Assembly (NCBI GenBank): GCA_018827205.1
Contig: JAHJXZ010000112.1
Location: forward strand, 1-39,114
Origin: Gammaproteobacteria bacterium
GTDB taxonomy: Bacteria; Pseudomonadota; Gammaproteobacteria; Pseudomonadales; Pseudomonadaceae
Direction of reading: 5' to 3'
Length of the DNA: 39,114 nt
Positions 8,727 to 17,033 of this stretch are shown here, one piece after another. Positions within the stretch are counted from its first letter, which is position 1; each line of letters begins with the position of its first letter. The position numbers and the translations under genes were made by a program. The notes beneath the pieces are model-generated. The model saw only the letters and a program-made list of their open reading frames with translations, made no database searches and had not been told where the DNA came from.

Positions 8727-9536
8727 GTGATGATCTTGATTGCAGTCGATGTACGCCGCTCATCTCTGTCGCTCCACCGCTTATTCCGTGCTCTGTTGCT
8801 CCTGACCTGTTTGCCTGGTCTGGCGATAGCTGCGTGCGAGAAAACCCTGCGTTGGGACGACGATCCACCCTTCAGCATGCAAACCGCTGACGGCGGGGTT
8901 GTAGGCATTTCGATTGAGGTCAACCGCGCGGCCTTGGCTCGTTTGGGCTGCCAGACAAAATTACGCAAACTACCCTGGGCGCGTGCGCTCAAAGAGCTGG
9001 AACTGGGCCGGTTGGATATTTTGCCCGGTGCTTTCCGCCGCCCTGAGCGCGAGGTCTATGCGTTCTTCTCCGGCCCCGTGCTGCCGCCATCGCGCAATAT
9101 CCTGTTTATGCGTCCATCAGCCTTAGCGCAACGGCCGATCAATAGCCTGTTGGAACTGCAGCGCAGCGAGTTTCGTTTAGGCGCACAGATCAATGTGTCC
9201 TATGGCGCGGACTATGAGCAGCTGATGAGTGACCCTGCATTTGCTGCGCGGGTAGTGATGGCGCCCAATCGCGGCAACCTTTGGCGCATGGTCAGTAAAG
9301 GCCGGATTGATGGCGTGATAGCCGATGAAAATACCGGGCGCTACGAGATTCATCAGCTTGGATTTGATGAGCAGATAAAACCTACAGCGATCGTCGTATC
9401 CAGTGATGCGGCGGAAGTGGCGTTCAGTAAGCGCTCAAGCGATCCGGCCTTTGTGCAGGCGTATGCCAATGCACTGAGTGAGTTGGTGGCGGATGGCAGC
9501 TATGAGCAGATTGTGCAGCGCTATGTGATGCCCTAG
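8727..9536 (+). CDS. Periplasmic family-3 solute-binding protein
   Basis: This 269-residue protein resembles the amino-acid type periplasmic binding proteins (SBP_bac_3). It starts with a basic stretch and a hydrophobic signal peptide ending near LAIAA, followed by Cys-Glu-Lys. That site fits either a lipoprotein cleavage or, as in many orphan Pseudomonas relatives, a mature protein whose first Cys forms a disulfide with the Cys of RLGCQTK. The start is GTG 8727 or the adjacent ATG 8730. No permease or ATPase gene is nearby, so it is an orphan binding protein or a sensor input protein. The ligand is unknown. Confidence 0.8.
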   Translation: MMILIAVDVRRSSLSLHRLFRALLLLTCLPGLAIAACEKTLRWDDDPPFSMQTADGGVVGISIEVNRAALARLGCQTKLRKLPWARALKELELGRLDILPGAFRRPEREVYAFFSGPVLPPSRNILFMRPSALAQRPINSLLELQRSEFRLGAQINVSYGADYEQLMSDPAFAARVVMAPNRGNLWRMVSKGRIDGVIADENTGRYEIHQLGFDEQIKPTAIVVSSDAAEVAFSKRSSDPAFVQAYANALSELVADGSYEQIVQRYVMP

Positions 9537-9560
9537 GACGATCGCGGGTTGTGAAACAGG

Positions 9561-9589
9561 CCGTTAACTCACCGTAGGGTAGTTAACGG
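9561..9589. terminator. Hairpin at the convergent gene junction
   Basis: CCGTTAACT (9561-9569) and AGTTAACGG (9581-9589) form a perfect 9-bp stem with an 11-base loop. It sits between two convergent genes and includes the stop codon of the MFS gene. It could terminate both genes, although neither side has a long T tract. Confidence 0.5.
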
Positions 9590-10811
9590 TTAAACCTGCC
9601 GGTGAGGCTGCTGGGGCTTCTCTGGGCAGTTTTAGTGTCAATACGATGAGCAATACACCAACGGCGCTAATGGCAGCATATATCCCAGCAAAGCTGCCGC
9701 TGTGATTGGCCAATAGCCCTGCGCCGTAGTTACCAAGCATGCCGCCAGAGCCTTGCATCACGTTGGCGACACCGAATATGGACACCGCCATGGCGCTGGA
9801 TGATGCCAACTTGGAAACGTAAGCGGGAATAAGCCCGAAGATTGGGTAAAAAGCCGTAGAGAATAGCCCTGCAGCGATTAGCGGCCAATGGCCTGAGGGA
9901 TGTATCACGAATATCAGTGCGGCCGTCACCACGCAGCCGTATACCAACAACATGGCGGCGCGTAACCCGGTTCGGTCCGAGAGCCAGCCGATTGCCAGCC
10001 CCGCGAACATGCCGACGCAACCGATCACGGCCCAGACCTGAGCGCTGAACTGCACGTCAAAACCCAGCTCGGTGCGCAGATACGACGAGAGGTAGGTCTG
10101 GAACGGAAAGGTCGCGAAGCCGATCAAGAAGTTCATCGACCAGATCAGCAGCACCCAAGGCTTTATAAGCTCCAGGCGCATGCTTGGCACAACCTTCTCG
10201 GTCGCCAGGGGCGTTAATGCCACCGGTACGGTTTGGCTGAGCAAACCGCCTTTCTTGAACACCACCAGTACCAACAACGCCATTGCCACGGTAATCAGCC
10301 CCACCCACCACCAGACGCTGCGCCATTCGCCTTGCGCGGCATACATGGGCACCAACAGGCTGTTGATCGCGACTCCATAACTGGTCCCGCTGGATACCAG
10401 GCCCATAGCCAAACCCCGGTAACGGTAGGCCACCACTCTGGCGATGACATCGACCATCGGCACAAAAACAGTCGCGGCAGTACCTGCCAGCAGGGTCAGC
10501 AATGCGCCGATAACCAGAATGTTGTTCGACAACGGAATCAGCAGTAACGCCAGAGCACACACTGCCCCCGAGGCCACTATCATCCAGCCACCGCCGATCT
10601 TGGGTGTCAGCCAAACGGCCAGCAGCGCGCAGAGCAGAAATCCCAATTGCGCCGATGCAGTGATACTGCCCACGTAGGAAAAGTCGAAACCCAGAGAAGC
10701 CTGCATGTCGGGTACAAGCTGGGCAAACAGGTAGATGCCGAAGCCATAGGTCGCGGCGACCAGGCTGGTTAGCAACACTACAATCGCAGCATTCAAACGC
10801 ATGGTCGGCAC
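9564..10811 (-). CDS. MFS transporter
   Basis: A 415-residue membrane protein with about 12 hydrophobic segments, typical of the major facilitator superfamily. The loop between TM2 and TM3 is short, and GWLSDRTGLR near residue 260 is the MFS signature between TM8 and TM9. It is probably a proton-coupled efflux or uptake carrier; the substrate is not readable. The start is GTG at 10811 or ATG at 10802; neither has a convincing ribosome site. The last codons fall inside a hairpin shared with the convergent binding-protein gene. There is no partner gene in the same operon. Confidence 0.87.
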   Translation of the reverse strand: MPTMRLNAAIVVLLTSLVAATYGFGIYLFAQLVPDMQASLGFDFSYVGSITASAQLGFLLCALLAVWLTPKIGGGWMIVASGAVCALALLLIPLSNNILVIGALLTLLAGTAATVFVPMVDVIARVVAYRYRGLAMGLVSSGTSYGVAINSLLVPMYAAQGEWRSVWWWVGLITVAMALLVLVVFKKGGLLSQTVPVALTPLATEKVVPSMRLELIKPWVLLIWSMNFLIGFATFPFQTYLSSYLRTELGFDVQFSAQVWAVIGCVGMFAGLAIGWLSDRTGLRAAMLLVYGCVVTAALIFVIHPSGHWPLIAAGLFSTAFYPIFGLIPAYVSKLASSSAMAVSIFGVANVMQGSGGMLGNYGAGLLANHSGSFAGIYAAISAVGVLLIVLTLKLPREAPAASPAGLTVNYPTVS

Positions 10812-11281
10812 CGTATTGGCTTCTGGAGTTGGCAGCGGTCAGTCAGGAATAGGGTTGCAAAGACATCGCGTAATTCCGTACAGGCGCTCTAGCGCGGCAC
10901 TGCACTTCGTCGTGCGGCCATATCTAGGAAAATTGAGGACGCTGCCTGTATTCACGCGACTTCAGCGCCGCAGGTTTTCATGACTCTGCTGCGGCCTAAC
11001 TCTACTGAGCGTGCAATTCGGACGACCGATAAAAGCGTCCTGCACATGTTCCAAAACGCCATGTTGCATGGCTACTTGCCGTGCATAAGAGTTGCTACAG
11101 ACTGCAGAACGAGCAGCCTCGTGGCTGCTGAATATCCGATCTGTCTGTTTTAAGCGGCAGGTGGACAGTGATCGGCTGTCCACCCTGAGCAGTGCCACAC
11201 ATTCGCGAAGTGTGGAGACTACGGAGCCTTATCCATCCGCTCGTATCCCGCTACCTGGCTGTTGGTGCTTGTAACCACGGT
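10812..11281. other. Intergenic region with three inverted repeats
   Basis: This 470-base gap lies between two minus-strand genes and holds no convincing gene. It contains three perfect inverted repeats: GCCATG-TTG-CATGGC at 11058-11072, GTGGACAG-N7-CTGTCCAC at 11161-11183, and CCACAC-N9-GTGTGG at 11195-11215, whose centre TTCGCGAA is itself palindromic. The last two lie about 70-120 bases downstream of the flavoprotein gene and may end its transcript. The first could be an operator for the MFS gene, though it is over 240 bases from its start. Confidence 0.5.
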
Positions 11282-12487
11282 TTAAGCCACCACTGGGATC
11301 AGCGGGTCAGCTGCGGCCAGGGCGATTGCCCGATCCGCTGCCGGTGGGTAGATCCACTGGGTGTTGATCTGGGTTTTCAGCGCCTTGCCTTCCTGGCCGG
11401 TCAGCAGCACCTTACGTTCCCAGCCCTCGGTAAATACCGCGCCCCAGCCGCCTAGATCCAGGCAGGTGACGTACTTGTGCTGGCTATAGGCAATCGGCGC
11501 GACACCGAGCAGGTCCGCGGCGGCGTTGTTGCCGGCCGAGCGGCCCAGAGCAATCGCATGTTGGCAGGTCATCAGGGCGTGATTGCCCTGTTCATCCACG
11601 GCGGCGTAGGCGGTGTCGCCAGTGGCGTAGATGGCATCCTGGCCGAGAACCTTGAGGTTGCGGTCCACGTGCAGACGGCCATGTGCATCGCGCTCGCCGT
11701 TGATCTGCTGGGTCAGCGGTGAGGCTTTCACACCTACGGCAAAGATCACCGTGCTTGCGGCAATGCGTTCGCCGTTACCCAGTTGTACGCCGTGCTCAGT
11801 GACCTTGGACACCGGGCTGCCAAGCCGCCAGGTCACGCCCAGGCTGTCGCTGGCTTCGGCGACGATCCCGGCGATTGCTTCGCCCATGGCCGCGCCAACC
11901 TGCTTGGCCATATCCACCACGATCACGCGGATGTCGGTCTGCTCACCGAGGATGGCGCGCAGGCGTGCCGGCATTTCGGTGGCGGTTTCGATCCCGGTAA
12001 AGCCGCCGCCGACCACCACCACGGTGTTGCGAGCGGCGCTCTCTGGCTGCTGCGCCAGGCTTTGCAGATGGGCTTCGAGTTTCTGCGCCGACTCCAGGCT
12101 GTCGACATCGAAGGTAAAGCGCTCGATACCTTCCAGCGGCGGGCGCGCCACCTGGCTGCCGGACGCGAGGATCAGACGGTCATAGTTCAACTCGGCCTCG
12201 GCGCCCGAGGCATCGCGGTAGCTGACGCGCTTGCTCGCGGCATCAATCTGCGTGGCACTGCCCTGGACGAAGCGCACACCAACGGCCTCGAACAGCGGGC
12301 CGAGCGGGGCGACGGTGCTGGCCAGGTCGGTTTCATAAAAACGTGGACGTACGCGCAGTTCCGCCTGGGGCGCGAGTAGGGTGACGTTGACGTCCAGGCG
12401 CTGCTGTTGATCGAGCAGGCGCACGGCGCTGAGTGCACTCCACATGCCGGCAAAGCCGGCACCGATGATCAGGATTTGCTGTTTCAT
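11282..12487 (-). CDS. NAD(P)/FAD-dependent oxidoreductase, NDH-2-like
   Basis: This 401-residue flavoprotein has the two-dinucleotide-fold layout of type II NADH dehydrogenases and related disulfide-reductase-fold enzymes. The FAD-binding GAGFAG is at residues 9-14, the NAD(P)-binding GGGFTG at 160-165, and the second FAD contact ATGD near residue 290. It would pass electrons from NAD(P)H to a quinone or other acceptor. No redox-active Cys pair is evident. It is divergent from a MocR-type regulator, with a perfect palindrome between them, so regulation by that protein is likely. The electron acceptor is uncertain. Confidence 0.87.
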   Translation of the reverse strand: MKQQILIIGAGFAGMWSALSAVRLLDQQQRLDVNVTLLAPQAELRVRPRFYETDLASTVAPLGPLFEAVGVRFVQGSATQIDAASKRVSYRDASGAEAELNYDRLILASGSQVARPPLEGIERFTFDVDSLESAQKLEAHLQSLAQQPESAARNTVVVVGGGFTGIETATEMPARLRAILGEQTDIRVIVVDMAKQVGAAMGEAIAGIVAEASDSLGVTWRLGSPVSKVTEHGVQLGNGERIAASTVIFAVGVKASPLTQQINGERDAHGRLHVDRNLKVLGQDAIYATGDTAYAAVDEQGNHALMTCQHAIALGRSAGNNAAADLLGVAPIAYSQHKYVTCLDLGGWGAVFTEGWERKVLLTGQEGKALKTQINTQWIYPPAADRAIALAAADPLIPVVA

Positions 12488-12555
12488 TTGGGTAGGTTCC
12501 CGTAGTGAAGAGAAAGGCTGTTAGCTGACGACGGGAGTGATTCTGCCTCTGGTTT

Positions 12556-12573
12556 GGATCAAGGTATTGATCC
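12556..12573. promoter_or_regulatory. Palindromic operator candidate in the flavoprotein/MocR gap
   Basis: GGATCAA-GGTA-TTGATCC is a perfect 7-bp inverted repeat in the 124-base gap between the divergent genes. Its right half is followed 16 bp later by TATTAG (12589-12594), so TTGATC (12567-12572) could also serve as a -35 box for the regulator gene. That would allow autoregulation. Confidence 0.6.
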
Positions 12574-12611
12574 ATTCTTGCTTAAAGTTATTAGTCCACT
12601 TTGGAACAACC

Positions 12612-14111
12612 ATGCCCACTGATAAATCGCCTCCGCTGGTGGTCTTCCTGCCCCTGGGCATGCCCGAACCGGGCGTCAGTTTGCAGCGCTGGCTGTATGA
12701 GGCGCTGCGCAGCGCCATCCTCGGCGGCCGTCTGCCCGCTGGCAGTAAACTGCCCAGCACGCGTGCCCTGGCCGAGCACTACAAGTTGGCGCGGGGTACG
12801 GCCCAGGCGGCTTATCAGCAGTTGTTGTCCGAGGGTTATCTGGAGGCGCAGACCGGCAGCGGCACGCGAGTTTGCCAAGTGCTGCCGGATGCCACGCTTA
12901 ACGCCGGCTATGTGCGGCGCAAGGTCGTGGCCACGGCAGAGACGCCGCGCACGCCACCGGCTACGCCGTGGGTCGAGCGTCTTGAAGCGATCACCCCGAT
13001 ATTTGCGCGGCGCTCGGTTACGCCCGGGTTACGCCCGTTCTTCCCACATCGTGGTGATGTTCAGGCCTTCCCGGTCGATCTATGGCGCAAGTTGCATATC
13101 CAGCAGCTGCGCGCCTCGCGGCTGCCCATCCTGCTCGACTCGGACCCCGGTGGCTTGCCGGCGTTGCGTGAAGCCATCGCCGGCTACCTGGCCATCGCCC
13201 GGGGTGTGCAGGTACCGGCCGAGCGCATCCTGGTACTCAGCAGCGTGCAGCAGGGGCTCGATCTGTGCCTGCGCTTGTTGGCAGCGGGCGATTCCCAAGT
13301 GTGGATGGAAGACCCTGGCTACCCGGGGGCACGCCAGCTGATCGATGTTTCGGGCGTGCAGCGGGTGGATGTGCCGGTCGACGCCTACGGCATTCAGGTG
13401 GAAGAGGGTGTGCGTCTGGCTCCCAATGCCCGGCTGGCCTATGTCACCCCTTCGCGACAAGCGCCGCTGGGCAGCGAGCTTTCCCCTGCGCGGCGTCTGG
13501 CGCTGTTGCAGTGGGCGGCGCAGCACGGCAGCTACATCTTCGAGGACGACTACGACAGCGAATACCGCTTTATCGCCAAGCCGATTCCGGCACTGCGCTC
13601 GATGCCGGCGGCGGAGCAGTCGGTGATCCTCGCCGGCACCTTCAGCAAGCTGCTGTTTCCCTCCATCCGCCTGGCTTATCTGGTATTGCCGGCGCACCTG
13701 CTGGAAAGCTTCACCCGCGCCGCTGCACTGATGTCCCGCCACGCCAACAGCCTGTCGCAAGCGGTGCTGGCTGACTTTATTCATGAAGGGCATTTCGACC
13801 GTCATGTACGGCGCATGCGCAAAATTTACGCCTCACGCGCCGTGGCCTTCGCCGAGTCGGCGCAGCGGCATTGGCAGGGGTTGATCGAGGTACCGGAAAT
13901 TCGTGCGGGGCTGGATATCACCTGCAGCCTACAACTGGATAACGAACAGGAGGTGTTTACCCGTCTGCAGGCAGCCAGTATCGACGTCATGCCCCTGGCG
14001 CGCTATTGCGTGCAGCCCCGAGAACCGGGGCTGGTGCTGGGTTTTGCGCCCTACGATGAGCGCACTATTGAGGATGCCGCCAAGGCAGTTGCTGCGGCCT
14101 TGAAGCAATAA
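12612..14111 (+). CDS. MocR-type GntR/aminotransferase transcriptional regulator
   Basis: This 499-residue regulator joins an N-terminal GntR winged helix (about residues 12-80, with the LPSTRALAEHYKLARGT helix-turn-helix) to a type-I aminotransferase-like domain. The PLP lysine is K346 in GTFSK, preceded by EDDYDSEYR. MocR proteins sense PLP or amino compounds; PdxR is the known example. I chose ATG 12612 because homologues start just before the winged helix. A GTG at 12537 would add 25 residues and overlap the palindrome. It probably controls the divergent flavoprotein and itself. Confidence 0.9.
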   Translation: MPTDKSPPLVVFLPLGMPEPGVSLQRWLYEALRSAILGGRLPAGSKLPSTRALAEHYKLARGTAQAAYQQLLSEGYLEAQTGSGTRVCQVLPDATLNAGYVRRKVVATAETPRTPPATPWVERLEAITPIFARRSVTPGLRPFFPHRGDVQAFPVDLWRKLHIQQLRASRLPILLDSDPGGLPALREAIAGYLAIARGVQVPAERILVLSSVQQGLDLCLRLLAAGDSQVWMEDPGYPGARQLIDVSGVQRVDVPVDAYGIQVEEGVRLAPNARLAYVTPSRQAPLGSELSPARRLALLQWAAQHGSYIFEDDYDSEYRFIAKPIPALRSMPAAEQSVILAGTFSKLLFPSIRLAYLVLPAHLLESFTRAAALMSRHANSLSQAVLADFIHEGHFDRHVRRMRKIYASRAVAFAESAQRHWQGLIEVPEIRAGLDITCSLQLDNEQEVFTRLQAASIDVMPLARYCVQPREPGLVLGFAPYDERTIEDAAKAVAAALKQ

Positions 14112-14176
14112 GGCCGCGCGAAGCTGACGTTAACCGACCAGGTGGCGCTACTGGTTGCTGGATAGGCAGCGCGGCC
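14112..14176. repeat. Nested inverted repeats after the MocR gene
   Basis: GGCCGCGC (14112-14119) is complementary to GCGCGGCC (14169-14176). Inside this, ACCAG (14137-14141) pairs with CTGGT (14151-14155). The structure begins right after the MocR stop and lies before the end of the convergent zinc-finger-like gene. No T tract follows, so a terminator role is only possible. Confidence 0.4.
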
Positions 14177-14204
14177 GTTGGCGATCGGTCGAGGTTTGCC
14201 GCAT

Positions 14205-14531
14205 TTAAACAAATACCTGCCGAGCCATCCCACGCGGGATGCGGTTTCTACCCGGCAGTTGCTCAAGGCGTTGCTGCCATTCGGCGCGAGGTTTTAGGGT
14301 GGCGGTTGGTTTTACCAGCTCAGCCGCTGCGGCAGCGGCCTTTGCAGCTTTTGCGGCGGCTCTGAGTTCGGCAAGACTTGGGGTTTTACGGACAGGTTCG
14401 GCAGTGCCTTTTTCAACGCTGCGCAGGCACAGCTTGCATGAAACCTGAGTTACATCCTGGGTGCTGCTCAGGTTCGAGCCGGTGCGTCCACATGCGACAT
14501 TTTCCGCGGACGCGGTGTAGTGAATAGCCAA
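14205..14531 (-). CDS. Small Cys-motif (zinc-finger-like) hypothetical protein
   Basis: A 108-residue protein of unknown function. I chose the TTG at 14531 because an AGGAGA ribosome site lies 8 bases upstream; an upstream ATG at 14585 has no such site. The first 40 residues hold H4, C14 and C32-x2-C35, a spacing that could bind zinc. An Ala/Lys-rich helical stretch follows at about residues 50-72, then a basic tail. The layout suggests a small nucleic-acid or protein-binding factor, but I recognise no named family. Its base composition is native, unlike the AT-rich cassette just beyond its promoter side. Confidence 0.72.
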   Translation of the reverse strand: MAIHYTASAENVACGRTGSNLSSTQDVTQVSCKLCLRSVEKGTAEPVRKTPSLAELRAAAKAAKAAAAAAELVKPTATLKPRAEWQQRLEQLPGRNRIPRGMARQVFV

Positions 14532-14845
14532 CGTGTTGTCTCCTGCATTTTCGGGGCGCGGGATTCTACACGCTTCGCTTAGCACGCCAACTGCTTATCG
14601 TTGTGTCGCAGCAGAGTTATGGGAAAGGCCGGATAGTGGCGCGATGTCGGCGCCTGTGCAGTTGTGCATGACAACTCTTTTGTCCTGGGTTTCAGCTGGA
14701 CCTCGCTAGTTTTAGGGCGGAAGGGAGAGAGACGGGATGAAGCTATCACACCGATTCCGTTCAGCATCCGAGTGGGGCTGTCTAATTGTCGTCTACGGTA
14801 TGAGGCGACGGCTCCAGGTAAATATCAATACAAGCAAGGAAAAAC
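14532..14845. other. Intergenic region at the left edge of the AT-rich cassette
   Basis: This stretch separates the zinc-finger-like gene from the cassette, and base composition falls from GC-rich to AT-rich around 14800. It contains the inverted repeat AGTTGT-GCATG-ACAACT at 14660-14676, followed by CTTTTG. A 39-codon ORF begins at 14737. TTTCAGCTG (14690-14698) and AGTTTTAG (14708-14715) recur in the same order beyond the right end of the cassette. Confidence 0.5.
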
Positions 14846-14856
14846 ATGGTGTTTGA
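14737..14856 (+). CDS. Possible 39-residue leader ORF
   Basis: The ATG at 14737 is preceded by a purine-rich GGGAGAGAGACGGG stretch and opens a 39-codon frame ending TGA at 14854-14856. It overlaps the next tiny ORF by 11 bases. No similarity is recognised and it lacks a hydrophobic signal. It may be a chance frame. It is listed because it forms a chain of overlapping small frames leading to the large GNAT-PIN gene. Confidence 0.2.
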   Translation: MKLSHRFRSASEWGCLIVVYGMRRRLQVNINTSKEKHGV

Positions 14857-14920
14857 TATGTGTGTTCTGCCAAAATCTACGCAAATTCTAGCTTTGCAAA
14901 GAAAAATAAATATTGGTTGA
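14846..14920 (+). CDS. Possible 24-residue leader peptide ORF
   Basis: ATG 14846 has an AAGGA ribosome site 5 bases upstream and encodes 24 residues ending at TGA 14918-14920, only 7 bases before the ATG of the GNAT-PIN gene. The position suggests translational coupling or a regulatory leader. The middle, VLPKSTQILAL, faintly recalls the start of uridine kinase/UPRT-like domains (from memory), so a gene remnant is also possible. Base use matches the AT-rich cassette. Confidence 0.35.
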   Translation: MVFDMCVLPKSTQILALQRKINIG

Positions 14921-14927
14921 GGTAGTA

Positions 14928-17033
14928 ATGGAATACACCATTCTTAAAAATTTTGACGAGGTTTCAAGTTATGTCAGTCAAGTCTCGGCTATTGCGGATA
15001 AGCACAAAAATTCTTTCGGGTTTTTATCATCGACGGCCTATGAACAAATGGCATCAAAAGGTCAGTTGTGGGTTGCCATTAATGACGCTAAAGAGCTTAA
15101 AGGGTACTTGATGTTTGGTGGGACGATGCCAACCCTGAAAGTTTTCCAGGTATATGCTTGTAAGTCTGCAAGGGGGCATGGTGTTGGGCGGAGATTGATC
15201 AGCTCATTAAAAGAATATGCGCGGGACAAGTACTACCATTCTATAGTTGCAAAAGTCGCATCGGACTTGCCGGCTAATAATTTTTGGGAGAGTGTTGGGT
15301 TTTCAATATATAGGCAGGTCAAGGGAGGTGAGACAACAAAGCGAACAATAAATATAAGGGGTTATTCATTAGGTGATAATGATCTTTTGGGGTGTTTGGT
15401 TAAAGACTCAGCTGGCATTCAACCAATAGGGCCGGTGCTAGAGCGTCCAATTTATGCCTTGGATTTAAATTTATTGCTTGATGTTTTTAAAGCTAGGGCT
15501 GGTTATAAGAAAGTCATAAAAATTATGCAAATTGGCTTTCAGGGAGGGTTTTCAATTTGCGTAACCCCTGAGTTTAAGAAAGAGCTAGAGCGTCAATCGG
15601 AAAACTATTTTGATGACCCGGTTTTGAGACTCGCAGAAGTTTTTCCTGAGCTGAAATCAGGTGGCGATATTTCTTCTATTGCTGAGTCGTTAAGAGGAAT
15701 TGTTTTTCCGGCAAGGGGGATAGTTAGAAAATCAGCGCAAAATGATGAATCTGATCTCATACACTTGGCTTACTGTATATCTGCAGGTATAGGCGGATTT
15801 ATTACCAGAGAAAAAGCTTTGTTAAGAGCATGTGGTGAAATTAAAGATAAGCATAATGTGGTAATACTTTCTCCAGATGAGTTGGTTTTAGAAGATGGTG
15901 AGTTGTCGGATGTGTCAAGCCCATTGAATGCAGATTTTTCATTTTCTGCGTCGGTTGTGACTGGTGAAATTAAAGAATTTCTGGACAGTTTTTCTGTGGC
16001 AGATGTTGTTGAAAGCATGCTGGTTGATGCCTCTCCAATTAAAGATGCGACAAGTGTTTATGAGGCAAGGTTAGATGGTCGATTATTCGGTGTTTATTTT
16101 TCGCAAAAGCCAGTAAGAGCAACGAATAGTGCTTTGGCTGCCTTGTATATAGACGAAAACTGCCCCAAATCGATTGCTGCAATAGATCATTTTCTAGAGA
16201 CTGCTTTGAGGTCTAAAAGTGGGTTTTCTTACAGGTTGGATCTATATATAGGGAAGGGGCAGGATTTAACAGGTGATACGCTTCTTAAAAAAGGTTTCTT
16301 TAAATCGGCGGATCACTTTGTAAAAATAATTAGTGCGCAGTTCTTGGACTCAAAGAGCTGGGCTCGCTTTGCAAGAGATGTAAAGTCTTTCTGTGGGTTT
16401 TCCATTCCTGAGAAGCTTCCGTCAAATAAGGAGTTGCAAAATACAGGAGTTTGCTTCACTGATGCCAGTGGTAAGGTTGAGGCCTTTTCTTGGTTTGATT
16501 TTGAAACCGTTATTGGTCCAAGATTCATATTGAATCCGGATCGGGATTGCATTTTGGTTCCTATTAGGGAGAATTTTGCTAATGGTTTGATCGGTAATGT
16601 GAAAAATCAGCTTTCTCTTTTGTCTAGTCACGAGAAAACTCTTTTGCTTGAAAAAGCATATTTTCGTTCACCGGTGAAAGCATCACTGTTTAAGAAGGGT
16701 GGGGTTGTTGCGTTTTACGTTTCTGGAAGTAAGAGTATTCAGCAAATTATCGGTTTTGCACGAATTACTTATTCTGGTGTTGTTGATGTCGATGAGGCGG
16801 CCGTTAAGGTGGATAGGCAAGGAGTTCTGTCTCGAAGTGAATTGGTCGAGATTTCTGGTGTTTCGGAGAAAATTCATGTTTTCACATTTGATAATTTTCT
16901 TGAGTTCGATCGAAGGGTTTCTTTCTTTAGGGCGAAAAGTCTTGGGCTAATTAGTAACGCTAATCTCGTCGCCCCAGAAAGAATTGGGTTTGAGAAGTTA
17001 AAGGTTTTGGTCGGGGAGGCTTTCAATGGTTGA
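14928..17033 (+). CDS. GNAT acetyltransferase-PIN nuclease multidomain protein
   Basis: A 701-residue protein. Residues 1-150 are a GNAT domain: acetyl-CoA loop R82-GHGVG-R88 and motif B A116-NNFWESVGF. Residues ~174-330 look like a PIN nuclease: D179 (LDLNLLLDVF), E219, D276 in ESDLIHLAY, and E295 in ITREKALL where the fourth acidic residue is usually Asp. Residues ~365-470 resemble a second, degenerate GNAT fold ending KKGFFKSADHF. The C-terminus (~600-701), with KKGGVVAFYV and IIGFARITYSG, resembles a PUA-like domain. ATG 14928 has GAGG 5 bases upstream; a TTG at 14913 is less likely. It overlaps the ASCH gene by 8 bases. Codon use is AT-rich, which suggests transfer. Domain calls are by eye; GNAT and PIN are fairly firm, the others tentative. 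Confidence 0.8.
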   Translation: MEYTILKNFDEVSSYVSQVSAIADKHKNSFGFLSSTAYEQMASKGQLWVAINDAKELKGYLMFGGTMPTLKVFQVYACKSARGHGVGRRLISSLKEYARDKYYHSIVAKVASDLPANNFWESVGFSIYRQVKGGETTKRTINIRGYSLGDNDLLGCLVKDSAGIQPIGPVLERPIYALDLNLLLDVFKARAGYKKVIKIMQIGFQGGFSICVTPEFKKELERQSENYFDDPVLRLAEVFPELKSGGDISSIAESLRGIVFPARGIVRKSAQNDESDLIHLAYCISAGIGGFITREKALLRACGEIKDKHNVVILSPDELVLEDGELSDVSSPLNADFSFSASVVTGEIKEFLDSFSVADVVESMLVDASPIKDATSVYEARLDGRLFGVYFSQKPVRATNSALAALYIDENCPKSIAAIDHFLETALRSKSGFSYRLDLYIGKGQDLTGDTLLKKGFFKSADHFVKIISAQFLDSKSWARFARDVKSFCGFSIPEKLPSNKELQNTGVCFTDASGKVEAFSWFDFETVIGPRFILNPDRDCILVPIRENFANGLIGNVKNQLSLLSSHEKTLLLEKAYFRSPVKASLFKKGGVVAFYVSGSKSIQQIIGFARITYSGVVDVDEAAVKVDRQGVLSRSELVEISGVSEKIHVFTFDNFLEFDRRVSFFRAKSLGLISNANLVAPERIGFEKLKVLVGEAFNG

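Noticed and set aside
12537-12611. N-terminal extension of the MocR gene from GTG
   Set aside because: It would translate through the promoter palindrome, and homologues start next to the winged helix.
13080-13805. 241-residue minus-strand ORF
   Set aside because: It is antisense to the MocR aminotransferase domain.
14664-14891. 75-residue ORF left of the GNAT-PIN gene
   Set aside because: No convincing ribosome site, and it overlaps two better-placed tiny frames; no recognisable sequence.
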